A DNA stretch of 64,000 nt from Brachypterus glaber. Taxonomy: Eukaryota > Arthropoda > Insecta > Coleoptera > Kateretidae. Below the pieces are notes generated by a model that searched no databases, was not told where the DNA came from, and saw only the letters and a list, made by a program, of their open reading frames with translations. A program made the position numbers and the translations under genes. Where the stretch lies: contig OY294044.1 in assembly GCA_958510825.1 (NCBI GenBank), positions 42,931,550-42,995,549 of the forward strand, given 5' to 3'. Positions 34,115 to 45,809 of the stretch are shown here, one piece after another (position 1 is the stretch's first letter; the number at the start of each line of letters is the position of its first letter).

Positions 34115-34949
34115 ATAATTATCAGTAGCCGGCGTATTTACGGTTGTAGACTAGCCTTCTGGTCAATAAAAGAGGCTTTACCTGGAAATAATTCAGGGAG
34201 TTTTGATTTTCGGTTTATTGGGTAGGGTTAATGGCCGCAAATAAAAAAAACAAGTTTGCGACGTTGAACTCGATTTGAAACTGTCATTTTTTTAACGTGT
34301 TATTCACAATAAACGGATTTTTAAAATATCTCTATACGTTTTTAGATTTTTAATGATTTTTTCGAAAAACCAAAAATTTTTATCGTCGGTTAGGCATGCC
34401 CCTTAGAATATTTTGGGTGAAAATTAAAAAAAAAATCTATCTGGCACTTTTTTAATTTACGTAAAATTAATTTTTTTAAAAATAATTCACACATTTGTGC
34501 CCCATTATCTCGAGTAAACCGATTTTCGATTGAATCACCATTGTATTAAGCATTAAAAAAAACTTTCCTTACCGAGTCATAAAGAAAAATCTAAAACCCT
34601 ACAGTGTAACGTTTAAGGCGGTGCCGTAAATTAGCTATAAGTCGTACAAAAAAATACATAATACAAAAAATGTTGGAGATTTGGTCCTCTTTATTTTCAT
34701 TTCAAAAGTTTTTTGTCCTAGGATGCACCGATCTTGAGATATTTTAAAAAATCTGTTTTTCTTGAAAAATAAGTTTAAAAAATGACAGTTCCATATCGAG
34801 TTCAATGTCGCAAAATTATTTATTTGAGACCTTAAACTCTACCCAATAAACCAAAAATCTAAACTCCCTGAATTATTTCTCGGTAAAGCCTCTTTTATTA
34901 ACTTGAAGACTGGACTATAACTGGAAATACCCCGGGAACTGATAATTAT
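34115..34949. mobile_element. hAT-like non-autonomous element, copy 1
   Basis: An 819-bp element (34123-34941) with ends CAGTAGCCGGCGTATTTAC and GGAAATACCCCGGGAACTG, flanked by ATAATTAT on both sides. The inverted arms run about 170-180 bp (shared TAAAAGAGGCTTTACC, AATAATTCAGGGAGTTT and GGTTTATTGGGTAG). An 8-bp duplication and CAG ends indicate the hAT superfamily. No transposase frame is present. The sister copy is at 40628-41460. Confidence 0.92.
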
Positions 34950-35235
34950 CTAAACAACTTAATGAGACTTACTATCTAATATGCACTGTTATTGTTACAT
35001 TTTTCTTAAATTGTGCGTATATAATGAACACTTTAGAATTTTAAATAATTAATATTGTTAACATATTAGTTAAAATTTTGGTTTAGCAAAAATGAACCCT
35101 TTATGAAAATTACACTCTTCAATTATGTTGTAGTATATTATATAATAAGTTTCGAAAATGAGATATACAGTATAAGAAAAGCGTTCGAGTTGGTTTCATT
35201 ATTATAATTAAATATTAAAACCCAATTTTTTTCTT
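34950..35235. other. Short AT-rich spacer
   Basis: Nothing recognised. Confidence 0.5.
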
Positions 35236-35475
35236 AGATTGAAATTTTATTAAATAATGTTTGCACGATAGAAAATTACATTGTTAGGTATTTTCGATTT
35301 TTGTTACAACAGCTCAAGCAAAAATAATACCTTTTAATTTTTAATCACTGTTGTTGCAATAGTCTTGCGATTTTTTTTCTAAGATTGAAACTTTATTAAA
35401 TAACATTTGCACGATAACATTTTATAGTGGCAGAAAATTTTAACCTTCGTTACTATAGTTCAAGCAAAATCTAAA
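35236..35475 (+). repeat. 146-bp tandem duplication
   Basis: The unit beginning AGATTGAAAYTTTATTAAAT and continuing TTTGCACGATA occurs at 35236 and 35382. The second unit is incomplete and diverged. AATCACTGTTGTTGCAATAG between them recurs near 42.06 kb. Confidence 0.75.
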
Positions 35476-36111
35476 TGAACAGTTGCAAGTATCTTGTCAA
35501 AACAACGGCACTATTTGGTGTTGTTATGAAAAGGGAGGTTTTGTGAAAAGGCAACCATTAATACACCCGCGTGTTTTGTTGTTGCTGTACATATATAAAA
35601 ATTTTAAAGGGCTTAAAAAAAAACTTTCATTTGAGATATAAATTTTTAAAATTGGATGATAAATGAGTTTATTTTTAGCATTTTTTGTTAACATCCAAGA
35701 ATAATTTATTTTATTATAACAAAAAAACGCTAATATAGAATTTTTATCTATTCTTACAGACAGATTTTTCCGAATTTCGACCCAGGAACATTGATAAAAG
35801 TGAAAGAATCATGGACAAAAATTTTGATGTCGTCGATGATTTCTATAGGTCGAAACCTGTGTATTGATTTTTAAAAATACAGGGTCGGATTTTCATTTAA
35901 ATATATAATTGATAAAATTTAAAACATATTTTATTTAAGAAAAAAGTAAGTTAAAGTTATTTATGGACAAAAATTAAGTTAATAAAAAGTAATAAATGAA
36001 ACAAAAATTTTATTTTTTTATCTATTATTTAATTTCAAACTGCAGTTTCGTAAATTATTAGAATTTGTTTTAAGTTCTCAGGTTTCGGTGTTTATCCGTA
36101 AAATCCACTTA
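35476..36111. other. AT-rich spacer, no gene
   Basis: Nothing recognised apart from TTTCGACCCAGG and TCGAAACCTGTG blocks that form a weak inverted pair. Confidence 0.4.
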
Positions 36112-36844
36112 TATTGATTATTTTTTAACGTTTTTAACAACCAATCATTTAACAATGCTTCTGACCACGTGTTTATTTTTGTCCGATCATATTACAGTTA
36201 TATTGAAAATATTCTACTGCAGAAAATTCTAGTGAGAATCGCTGTAGTATTTTGTTTTTTAGTATTTCTCTTTTACAACAAGATTTCATACCTAAAACTA
36301 ATTAATAATTAAATATGAATATATTACTATTTATATTTATTGTTACTACTTTATTATTTAACAAAAAATACCTCAAAATATTCTTCTTATAAAATGTAAT
36401 GACAGTTTTTATAGGTTGACTTTTATGAACATGCTTGCAAGCCTAGCGCTAGTCAGTACTGCAGTAAGTGACTAAACTAATGACAGAACCATAATTTGCA
36501 ATTTAAAAATGGACAAAAAAGGTTTTAGTTTAGCAATTGAGAATGGAATTAAATTAACCAAATTAAAGAATATGCCTGTAAAAATATTAAGATAAGTGAT
36601 AAAACAATTTATATCATTTTGCGATGAAAAAAAAATATATAAAATAGGTTTGACATATTATAAATCCTTAAAAATAATCTTCCGAATTACACATGTTTCT
36701 TCGAATTATTAATGAAAAATTCACAGTTTGAATGAAAATTTGCTATCAAAGAAAATAATGACTCTAGGGGCATCGCCCCTGCAGGGGCGTAATTATTTCC
36801 AGACAGCAAATTTTCCCGCCTAATTCTCAGCCTCTTGTGTAATT
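36112..36844 (-). repeat. Dispersed repeat X, copy A
   Basis: On the minus strand this stretch aligns with 46590-47152 and with 55962-56760. Landmarks in order are CTGTCTGGAAATAATTACG, GGGGCATGCCCCT-type palindrome, GAATGAAAATTGTGAATTTT, AAACTAAAACCTTTTTTGTCC, CAGTACTGACTAGCG, CTATAAAAACTGTCATTAC and GACCACGTGTTTATTTTTGTC. No end repeat or coding frame was recognised. The LTR-like element at 36849 inserted just beyond its edge. Confidence 0.75.
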
Positions 36845-36848
36845 ACAT
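36845..36848 (+). repeat. 4-bp target duplication, left
   Basis: ACAT before the TGTACCG end; repeated at 38973-38976. Confidence 0.8.
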
Positions 36849-37651
36849 TGTACCGTAATTAATACGTTCACTGCCAACGGCTAGTTTTGACAGCGGAGCA
36901 ATGGGTATGGGCAAGGGAAAAATAGAAAGAATTGATTAATGTTGTTAGGGGCGCCAGTTACTTTAGCTTTTACTCCTTTAGGTAAGTAACAACCTAGTGT
37001 AAATACTTAAGCTTTTCAGTTTGAGAAAATATAACCCTTAAATAAAATAAGATAATTCATTTGAGAAATTTATTATAAATAAACTTAATGAAAGCACATC
37101 AAGTAATGTATTAATATATATAAAAAATATGTGTAATTATATTAAGATATAATTAAAGAAATCTTAATAAAAATTACTAAATTCAGAAATCATTCGACTT
37201 AAATGTATAAAGAAAACATGAAGTTCAGCAAGCACCAAGAAATGTATGTAAACAACAATCATTTCTTGCAGTGTATAAAAGTCATGCTTAAATTAGAAAT
37301 CATTTAATCAAAAGTATGATATTTAATAATTAATAAATGAGATTAAATGTTTTAAAAAAAAATAAGTACCTAAAAATGAACAAAAGCCAGAAGGGCATAT
37401 AGTATTAATCAATACTATATCAGATCTGATAAAGTTTACAGTTATAAGAATATTGAAATAAAAGAACTTTAAATATGAAATATTGCTTTCAAAAGTTTTT
37501 AGAATGAGTACTTAGCTGGTTTCTGCAAAATCCATGAGGTATGAATTCCATCGTCTCCATCTGTACAAGTCTCCCCTATGCTGATGAATTCATTTCTCAA
37601 ATGAAAGAAAAAAAATATAGGCTGTCCCATCTAATTTGGAAAAATCATCTT

Positions 37652-37735
37652 CCAGGATAAAATGTACGATTGAAAATGTTGTCCGGGATAAAATATACTT
37701 TTGAAAATTATGTCCAATGTAAAATTGTCTGCTAG
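37652..37735 (+). repeat. 31-bp tandem repeat inside LTR-like copy 2
   Basis: Units start at 37652, 37683 and 37714 with CCAGGATAAAATG, CCGGGATAAAATA and CCAATGTAAAATT. Confidence 0.75.
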
Positions 37736-38687
37736 ACGGTTACATAGAATTTATCTATGCCGAAAATTACAGAACCATGTTCCAACAGAACATCACTCCA
37801 TGCGGAGAACTTGTATATCAAATATACCAAAATAAACTTCAACTTAAATTAATGTAATTCCATATTAATGGTATAGAAATGGTGAGTAATTAATGGTAAT
37901 TAATTAATTAATGGTCTAGTAATGTAGTAATAATGGTGCTTAATGGTGATTAATTAATGGTGCTAAAACAATAATTATATCTCAGAAATATTCTAAGAAA
38001 CAGAAAAACGTAACTTACATGTCATACTAAGTCTTCGATGTCCATCGAAACGTTATAAATGCGTAATTGTAGAAAATAACCGTTACAATATCTTCCGCAT
38101 TGTTTAAATATTCATTTTCACTAACTTTAAATAAAAATACATGAAGGATTACTTCGATGATTACAGAAAATAAACACTCGTCAAAATGACACCACCATTG
38201 TACAGAGTTGCTTCAAGAAGGACGAAAATCGACCTTATCAACCGGTATGAACCCTTCAGGTAAATAAAATCCTATTTCTGAACTATTAGCGACATCTAGG
38301 TAAGTCATTATCAACTACAGTTTTACCGTATAGGATTCCTAATAAAGGTAACGAAAACTACATCAAAGATAATAACAAAAAGACTATTTCCTAATAAATC
38401 CGTATTAGTGATATCTAACCTCAAAATATTACTCTAAGAAACAAATATAAACAATACTTATTGTTTATCAGCAAAACTAATAAAAATACGAACAGAATAC
38501 TAAGTGTCCTGTGAACTAAGTATAAACAAAATACTGAATCTAAGTGAGCAGTTCCAGCAAACTATTTTCAACAAATTCTAGATTATCCCGAAGGAATAAT
38601 CATACGAAACTTTCCAGGAGAAACAAGCTACAGATGAAAGCCAGTGAAATCCAACCCTCAATAGACTCTGAAACATATAAAAACCAG

Positions 38688-38785
38688 GTAAGTCCATAGA
38701 CAAATGTATTATAGAGAAATAAGTCATATGATTCTTTATTATTAAAAATCATATTCTAATTATGTTTTCTTTATGTTATTTTCAG
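38688..38785 (+). other. 98-nt intron-like segment in LTR-like copy 2
   Basis: Donor ACCAG|GTAAGTCC and acceptor TTATTTTCAG|GTAG, with the same length and sites as in copy 1. It supports transcription of the element from the TGTACCG end toward the TTACA end. Confidence 0.5.
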
Positions 38786-38972
38786 GTAGAACTATGGAAT
38801 AGAGACTTATATGGTTAGAATTCAGTTCCTGCTACAAAATAGTCCCAGATACAAAATAGTTCTGTACGTACGTAACTATTTATATACAAAATAAACATAA
38901 ATTATAACGTAAGTAAACGAATAGTTTAATTAACCTTTGCTATATTACAAAGTGACGATTTATATCGTTACA

Positions 38973-38976
38973 ACAT
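38973..38976 (+). repeat. 4-bp target duplication, right
   Basis: ACAT directly after the terminal GTTACA. Confidence 0.8.
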
Positions 38977-39501
38977 ATAACTAACTATAACGTCGACACT
39001 GACTGTGTAATTATATATGAGAATATGACTTCTCGTCGCCAACTGAGGACTGGGGAAAATGTATTCAAACTGGTCCACTGTACTGTTTTGCTGTGCGATA
39101 AACGCAAACCTATGCTTTTGCTGTATTTTATCTATACAAATAATACAGTAAACCAAAAAAAAAAAACATTTGTTCAAACCATGTTTTTTTATGATATATA
39201 AATTAGCTTTTGTATTATGTGCACGGCGATGTTACTGGATAATTATAATGTAAATCCCAATGATTACAAAAAATAACAAAATGAAATATAGTATAAAAAA
39301 AATATAAAAAAGTAAAAAGTCCGAGTAACATTGCATTCATTTTCATAATGTCTGTTCGATGGGGGTCTCACCTTTTCACAGAGTGCTACTCTGTGCAGGT
39401 ACGTTACATGATCACATAGTTTTTGTAGTGCAAGTGGAATAGTGTAGGTCGAATAAAAAGTTGATATAAATTTTAAACTTTAGTAATATAACCTAAAAAT
39501 A
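38977..39501. other. Spacer, no gene
   Basis: Contains a small hairpin CACAGAGTGCTACTCTGTG near 39.38 kb. No coding sequence was seen. Confidence 0.45.
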
Positions 39502-39736
39502 TAATATCCATTCACCGAGAGAATGTGACTCTGACGTCACAGTAAATTAAAAAGCACTCTGTAGTGTAACGGAACAATATTTATTAAGACTTAATACATA
39601 ATTATTATATAGAAAATGTATATAAACAAAAATCATTTATTAAATCTTAAGAAATAAGTTTAAATTACCCTACAGAGTGCTATTTAGTTTACGCTCTGTG
39701 ACGTCAGAATCACATTCTCTCGTTGAATGGATATTA
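39502..39736. mobile_element. 231-bp MITE with TA target duplication
   Basis: The element at 39504-39734 has ends ATATCCATTCACCGAGAGAA and TTCTCTCGTTGAATGGATAT, flanked by TA. Arms of about 75 bases contain TGACGTCA-type sites and GCACTCTGTAG. TA flanks suggest a Tc1/mariner origin. A fragment of the same family is at 4876-4912. Confidence 0.85.
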
Positions 39737-40450
39737 AAATATACTATAAAATCAACAACTAAATTTGACATGCTTAAGCGCTTACATCTAATGCGCATGT
39801 ACTGTAGTGTAAAACTAAACTTACACAGGCTACTCTTGCTCTAGACCAGGTGCAATTAAGTGTACACTTTCCTTAACTAATTCAGTGGCCGAATGAACGA
39901 AAAATTAATCCTGCACTTTATTGAACTTTGACGAACAGACCTATGTATGGATGTTTCTCACAACTGGTGAAAATTGTGTCCCCAGTTAATTATTGAATTT
40001 TTCTTTTCAATTATGGTTTCATGTGAAACGCTTTTTATGTTTATTATATTTTGAAATAGATAATAAATATTTCGCTTTGCTCTTTTATATACGCCAACAC
40101 TCAGTCCCCTGGCCTAGATAGAAAAGTAGTTAAAATTTTTAATCATAATGTAATTTTTTTAATTCTCTAACAATAGAAGTTTGTGATTTACATAGAACTT
40201 TATTTTTCTTTATTTGTAAACTCTAGAAATTTCGAGTTTAATGTTGTCCGTCATTTTTGCATGCATTTTTCATTACTAAGTTTAAATTGTAAATTCTAAA
40301 CCGTGGTAGGATATGTACTCACATAGTTAGGGTTAGCGAAACCGACTTAGTGCAAAGTTTATGAAATTTAGGTATATGTCACTCCTGTGCCATTTATTTA
40401 GTAATGTGGCGTTTCTCTACGAAGAACATGAATCGGCTTGGTAGCATTAC

Positions 40451-40600
40451 AGTCCCCTGGCAAGGAAATAAATATTTTAGTTTTTATATTAAATTTATTT
40501 AATATTGCTGTGTTAGGTAATTTTGTAGTAAGTACATGTAATATTTTCATGTTTTATAAGATTTCTCAGTCCCCTATTGTCTTATTTCTGCCAGGGGACT
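40451..40600. mobile_element. 150-bp MITE
   Basis: The ends AGTCCCCTGGCAAGGAAATA and TTATTTCTGCCAGGGGACT are inverted. A solitary CAGTCCCCTGGC end also occurs near 40.10 kb. The target duplication is not clear. Confidence 0.65.
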
Positions 40601-40619
40601 AAAAAAATACTTTACATTG

Positions 40620-41468
40620 GTTATTTACAGTATCCGGCATATTTCCAGTTGTAGTCCAGTTTTCAGGTCAATAAAAGAGCCTTTACCTGGAAATAATTCA
40701 GGGAGTTTTGATTTTCGGTTTATTGGGTAGGGTTAATGGCCGCAAATAAAAAAACAATTTTGCGACTTTAAACTAGATTTTGAACTGTTATTTTTTTTAA
40801 CGTATTTTTCACAAAAAACGGATTTTTAAATCTCTTAAACGTTACACTATACGTTTTTAGATTTTCATTTTTTTTTTCGAAAAATAAAGTTGTTCTTTAT
40901 TGTCGGTTAGGCATGCCCCTTAAAACATTTTGGGTGAAAATTTAAAAAATCTGGCACTTTCTTTTTAATTTACGTAAAATTAATTTTTTTTTTTAATAAT
41001 TATAATTCACAAATTTGTGGCTCATTATCTCGAGTAAACCGATTTTAGATTGAATCACCATTGTATTAAGCATAAAAAAAAACCTTCCTAACCAAGTTAT
41101 AAAGAAAAATCTAAAACCTTACAGCGTAAAGTTTAAGGCAGTGTCGTGAATTTGCTATAAGTCGTTCAAAAAAATAAATGAACAACAAATGTTGGAGATT
41201 TGGTCCTCTTTATTTTCATATCAAACGTTTTTTGTCCTAGGATGCACCGATCTTAAGATATTTTAAAAAGTCCGTTTTTTTTGTGAAATATAGTTTAAAA
41301 AAATGAGAGTTCCAAATCGAGTTCAATGTCCCAAAATTGTTTATTTGCGGCCTTAAACCCTACCCAATAAACCAAAAATCTAAACTCCCTGAATTATTTC
41401 TAGGTAAAGCCTTTTATTAACTTGAAGACTGGACTATAACTAGAAATGCGCCGGGTACTGGTTATTTA
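40620..41468. mobile_element. hAT-like non-autonomous element, copy 2
   Basis: An 833-bp element (40628-41460) with ends CAGTATCCGGCATATTTCC and GAAATGCGCCGGGTACTG, flanked on each side by GTTATTTA. It is a sister of 34123-34941 and aligns along its whole length. The differing 8-bp duplications show two separate insertions. Confidence 0.92.
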
Positions 41469-42351
41469 AATAACCTCCACGTCATCTAAAACTAAAATGC
41501 AATGCAAAAAACAAAATCTTACAAAAAAGTCGAAGAAATAGTGAGCGGTCAAGGTACCATCGACTGACTCGAAAAGATGGTGACAAATGAAAGAAAAAGA
41601 GAAAAATATCAATAAAAAAATAAAAGGACAAAGAAAACTTGTGAAAGACATGAAATCAAGATAACATGGCATCAAGAAAAAAATAAAAACAAATTATTTT
41701 CATCCTTAATCACAAAATTTTTAATATAATTTAAATTAAAGAAGAAATATTTCGGCCTTTTACAGAGTTTAGTACATGTAACCCTTACTATAATACCTAA
41801 TCACTTATTTCGTTTGTTTGAAGAAAAAAAGTATTGGGGCACTTTTGCTTTCCCTTAATTGATAAATGCCTTATAACGTGCTGTGTGAAGGAGAGATTGG
41901 AACCACTTGCTTTGCGTAGTGTAGGTACTAATCCTAATCCTAATCGCATCATAAATACCTCTCTGGAATCAAAACAAAGGCAATGCGTCGCATCTGCCTA
42001 TTAATGATTTCAATACCTCGGCACTCCTAGTGGTAGTGCCGATGTAATAATATACGTTTATTTAATCACTGTTCTTGCAATAATTGATTTTTTGCCTACG
42101 ACTTGGATAAAAACTCTAATACATTATATGCAAAATTTAAAAATTGATTTTTTTAACACGAATCACCTGGTTAATTTCGTGTTATGCAGATAATAAATTT
42201 AGGTATTACAAACAAAATAAAAAATAATAATCCTGACAACATAAAAGGTTTTTAATAAACTTTGATGTGCTAAATCCGAAAATTATATCCACATCCTCGT
42301 ATCACGTCAATATTTTTTGTTGCATAAAATAAACAGATAAAAAATATATAT
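41469..42351. other. Spacer, no gene
   Basis: Contains CTAATCCTAATCCTAATC near 41.93 kb and a small hairpin CGGCACT…AGTGCCG near 42.02-42.04 kb. The frame at 41466-41675 has no recognisable domain. Confidence 0.45.
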
Positions 42352-42440
42352 CAAGCCATGAACATATGCAATGCCACGCATTCCATTATATACTATTCAC
42401 AGTGAATGTTATAGTTAAAAAATATAAATAAAAAAGTTAA
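42352..42440 (+). repeat. Solitary end of the AAGCCGTGAAG family
   Basis: ATCAAGCCATGAACATATGC, then CCACGCATTCCATTATATAC and TATTCACAGTGAA match the family ends seen at 19.8 and 43.0 kb. Confidence 0.55.
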
Positions 42441-42479
42441 AAACAATATTTTAAAAAGTTTATAGGAGATTATTTTCAA

Positions 42480-42650
42480 AGACAATATGGATATTCTTCT
42501 CATCATCATCATCAAGGACTTGATTTTTCTGAAAGGTTTGGAGTCAATCGGATATTTCGTTCTTAAGTTATCGTGTCCACAAAAAACGGACAGACGGAAG
42601 GACGGACGAACGAATAGACGAATATTTTTAAAGTTTCCAGGCACCGTTTA
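42480..42650 (+). repeat. GTTATCGTG plus GAC-rich tract
   Basis: GTTCTTAAGTTATCGTGTCC is followed by ACGGACAGACGG, AGGACGGACGAACG and GAATAGACGAAT. It is the same arrangement as at 6.5, 54.4 and 60.2 kb but in unrelated flanking sequence. Confidence 0.65.
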
Positions 42651-42863
42651 AAATTTTAAACGCATTTGGTTGGCGGATGCAACCACTTAAGTATAGAATA
42701 GAACGGAATCAATACGGGACAAGTGCTCTTATACCGTATTTATTCCGTTCTATTGAATACATAGACTCCAAATTTATTATAATTATTTATTATATGATTT
42801 TCAGCGAAAATAAAAAAATCTACTTCCTTTTTTATTAAAAAAAAATGCTAAACGAACTGCGGA

Positions 42864-43022
42864 GAGTAAAACATATGAAATGCTACTTATTCCATTATAC
42901 TATTCACATACTAAAAAATTAGAAAAAAACTTAAAAAAAAATGTACAACAATTTTTTTTCTTTTTGCTAATAGTATATAATGGAATGCGTAGCATTACAT
43001 ATCTTCACGGCTTGTTTTACTC
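42864..43022. mobile_element. 159-bp MITE of the AAGCCGTGAAG family
   Basis: The two ends carry the motif in opposite orientation: GAGTAAAACATATGAAATGC on the left (with an internal deletion of about 12 bases) and GCATTACATATCTTCACGGC…TTTTACTC on the right. The interior is A/T low complexity. Confidence 0.7.
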
Positions 43023-43916
43023 TTCGAAATAATCACAATTTTAATTAATAAAATATCAGTTTTGCAAAAAAGGTCTAGTCTAACCCTCACTGTGTTAACA
43101 ACAGAAAAGGAAAACAAAGTTAAAATATGGAAAAATTAATATTATTCTAGGTTTTACCTTAGCAAAGCATAGAATGTCAATAATAACGTCAATAATAACG
43201 GTACGGTAACTATAGATAAGTATATAATTTATTATTTATTTATTCATTTTTTACCATTTAAGGTGCAATTTTAAAACAATAGCATAGTAAGGGTTAGACC
43301 CTTTTTGCATAACTGTTGTTTTGCCTAATCATTAATTTGACTAAAAACAATGAAATATGTTTTTAATTTTCCTAATTTCATAATTCTATGTAAGCTATAT
43401 CTTGTTATTTATATTATTACCTTAGTAATATTTAATAAATTCCCAGTTTATGACCCCTAGAATGCCCCTTAGAAATGATTTATCGACCTGAAATTATAAA
43501 AACTATTTTATTGTGCTATATTTAACTAGTGTATTTTTATATAATAATGATTATCTTCTTTTTAAGTCAAGAAAACGACTGAATAAAACAAAAAAAAATT
43601 CTTTTTAAAGATTTTGAACATATTCTCATTAAAAAAAATTTAACCGATAGATTATTTTATTTTTTGTGTTAAATTGTTATATACATGGTAAATAAATAGA
43701 ATATTTTAACTAACGTCGTGAACTCAACTTTTGACTTCTTCCGTCCAGGAGCGAACCGTGTATATAGGTTGCTCTTTAGTCCTTATATGGATAATATCCA
43801 TTGGATATGTAGATGGCTTTTGGTCCTAATACCTAAAAACTTTCTTGTTACAATTATATTACATGCATGCGCCTAAACCAAATTTGCATAAAAATATCTA
43901 TTACGTTCCAGTTAAA
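43023..43916. other. AT-rich spacer, no gene
   Basis: Nothing recognised on either strand. Confidence 0.5.
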
Positions 43917-44266
43917 GGGTACAGGGGAAAAACCCCGTCAGTCCATTTTTGCCCGAAACCGGGTTGATAATGCAATTCTGTGGTTATTGTAGTGTACTTT
44001 TTAAATCATTGTTCTTGCAAAACCCCGTCATTCACTCTAAAATACATTTGGAAAACCCGTCATTCACTCTAAAATACATTTGAAAATACGCGGTACCGGG
44101 AAAGAATCCCATCATTCCAGCGCGTGTTGGAAAAACAAACACGCGTACGTTGCAGTCACCTCGTTTTGTCTGTTATATTATGACATAACCATGCATTGGA
44201 AAACTTTGAAAAGCATTTAACTCAAAATCAGCTTTTTTGGACTACCGGAGTTTTTCCCCTGTACCC
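43917..44266. mobile_element. 350-bp MITE with a 32-bp tandem repeat
   Basis: The ends GGGTACAGGGGAAAAAC and GTTTTTCCCCTGTACCC are perfect over 17 bases. Inside, the unit CCCGTCATTCACTCTAAAAT repeats with a 32-base period (44023-44082). The interior is unusually CpG-rich (CGCGGTACCGGG, ACGCGTACG). The target duplication is unclear. Confidence 0.82.
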
Positions 44267-45267
44267 GTCAATTAGTAAAGTGTAACGTCACTTTCTCATG
44301 AGATTTAATTTCTACCATTTCAAGAATTGTGTCCGTGGGCAACTTAATGGATTATGTGCAATTTTTAATAATTTTATACAATTTTATACAATGAAATCAT
44401 ATTTTAAATTTTAATTTAACCTAGTTATTACCTAAAAAATCGTTAACTAATATCATTATCACTATTGCTAGAATTTTAACTTTGACATAAACTTTACTTT
44501 AAAATTTGCTATTCTAATACTTAATTATCTTGATTTTTGTATAAAATAATTTCTTCAAATGGATGGGGAAAATATTCGTATAAAAATCGGGAAATATATT
44601 AAATTTTAAACAGAGAATTTATGTAAAATCACAATCAGTAGTAATAAAGGTAAGTTTAAGGTAAAAATGGGATAAAATTATTATTTAAAATACAGTTATA
44701 AAGTATGAGACGACTGGTTTTTATTGAATTTTGGTAAAATAAGTTTTATTACAAAGCGGAAATTCCATATTATAAAGAATTCTATAGCGGAAAATGTTCG
44801 TTCATAATAAATTATAATTTAATAATAATAATTATTAACACGTTTACGTAATAAATCGTTTAAAATCAATTTTCTCTACTAAAACTAAAATTTTATTACA
44901 TTTTTTTAATTTCAAGTCCTCCACATGTCATGAAAATACCATAACAAAATTATGTGCCATACTTTTTTTTAGCACCTTTCAAAGGGGCTTAGTTCCCTTA
45001 CGACGCATTTTTAGACATATGTATGTTTATACTATAAACTTTATAGGAACTTTTTGTTATATTTTATGATATAGAATCCCTTAAAATTTTGGACCCTATT
45101 TAAAATACACCGTGTATATATAGGTGTTAAATAGGTGTTATATATAACACCTTTATTCAGTAACTTTTTCAATTAAAGTGCAAATATAGCCCATTGGAAT
45201 ACACTTTACCATTGTTTTAAAATTAATAGTAATTCCTATGATATCATATACTGATCTATATTTATTA
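44267..45267. other. AT-rich spacer, no gene
   Basis: Nothing recognised apart from a repeated TAGGTGTTATATATAACACC palindrome near 45.13 kb. Confidence 0.5.
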
Positions 45268-45809
45268 TACAGCCTGTTCCAGAACTCGCGTACAGAAATT
45301 TGAGGGTATATTAAAAACCCTCTGGAAAATATGAAAAAAATGTCAAAAAAAATCAATACTGTTGCTGATGTTAAATTACCTTTAAAAATTGAATTTGTAG
45401 CTCTCGAAGCATATTTAATTATTGCAGGTACATATTCTGTAGGTTGACATGGTGATTAATGTGACATAAATATTTATTAATGTCAAAAAACCACCGCCGA
45501 ATGGAGTGACCTTATAAAAATAGAATATTTGATAGCCTCTGTCGGTTTTGTGAAAATATAATAACCTAAAAAGATTCTAAAGTTGAAAGTCTAAAACAAT
45601 GCACTTGTCAACAATTGCAAGTCCAAACCATAGTTACTAATAAGTAGGGAAAAACTAGTTTGTAGGTAATTTAACATCAGCAACAGGATTGGTCAGATTA
45701 AAAAGCTTCCTTTTTAATTATTATTAAAGATTGAAATTTTTTTCATATTTTCCAGAGGGTTTTTAATATACCCTCAAATTTCTGTACGTGAGTTCTGGAA
45801 CAGGCTGTA
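45268..45809. mobile_element. 538-bp TA-flanked MITE
   Basis: The element at 45270-45807 has ends CAGCCTGTTCCAGAACTC and GAGTTCTGGAACAGGCTG, flanked by TA. Inverted arms run about 75 bases and a second inner pair (TTGCTGATGTTAAATTACC / GGTAATTTAACATCAGCAA) lies further in. The TA plus CAG ends suggest a Tc1/mariner-type element. No transposase is present. Confidence 0.87.

Larger units (their letters stand above)
36849..38972 (+). mobile_element. LTR-like element, copy 2 (2.12 kb)
   Basis: The element begins TGTACCGTAATTAATACG and ends TTTATATCGTTACA, flanked by ACAT. It is the inverted counterpart of 9975-12125 with only scattered differences visible by eye, so both insertions are fairly young. 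It carries the 31-bp tandem array at 37652-37735, an ATTAATTAATGG-rich stretch near 37.9 kb and the intron-like segment at 38688-38785. At 38296 CTAG|GTAAGTC looks like another splice donor; the matching site in copy 1 is mutated. Interpretation as solo LTR versus non-autonomous DNA element is open, as for copy 1. Confidence 0.85.

Noticed and set aside
42393..42644. 83-residue minus frame with an RPSFRLSVFCGHDNL peptide
   Set aside because: The peptide is a reading of the GAC-rich tract and GTTATCGTG block; similar DNA elsewhere has different frames, so no protein constraint is evident.
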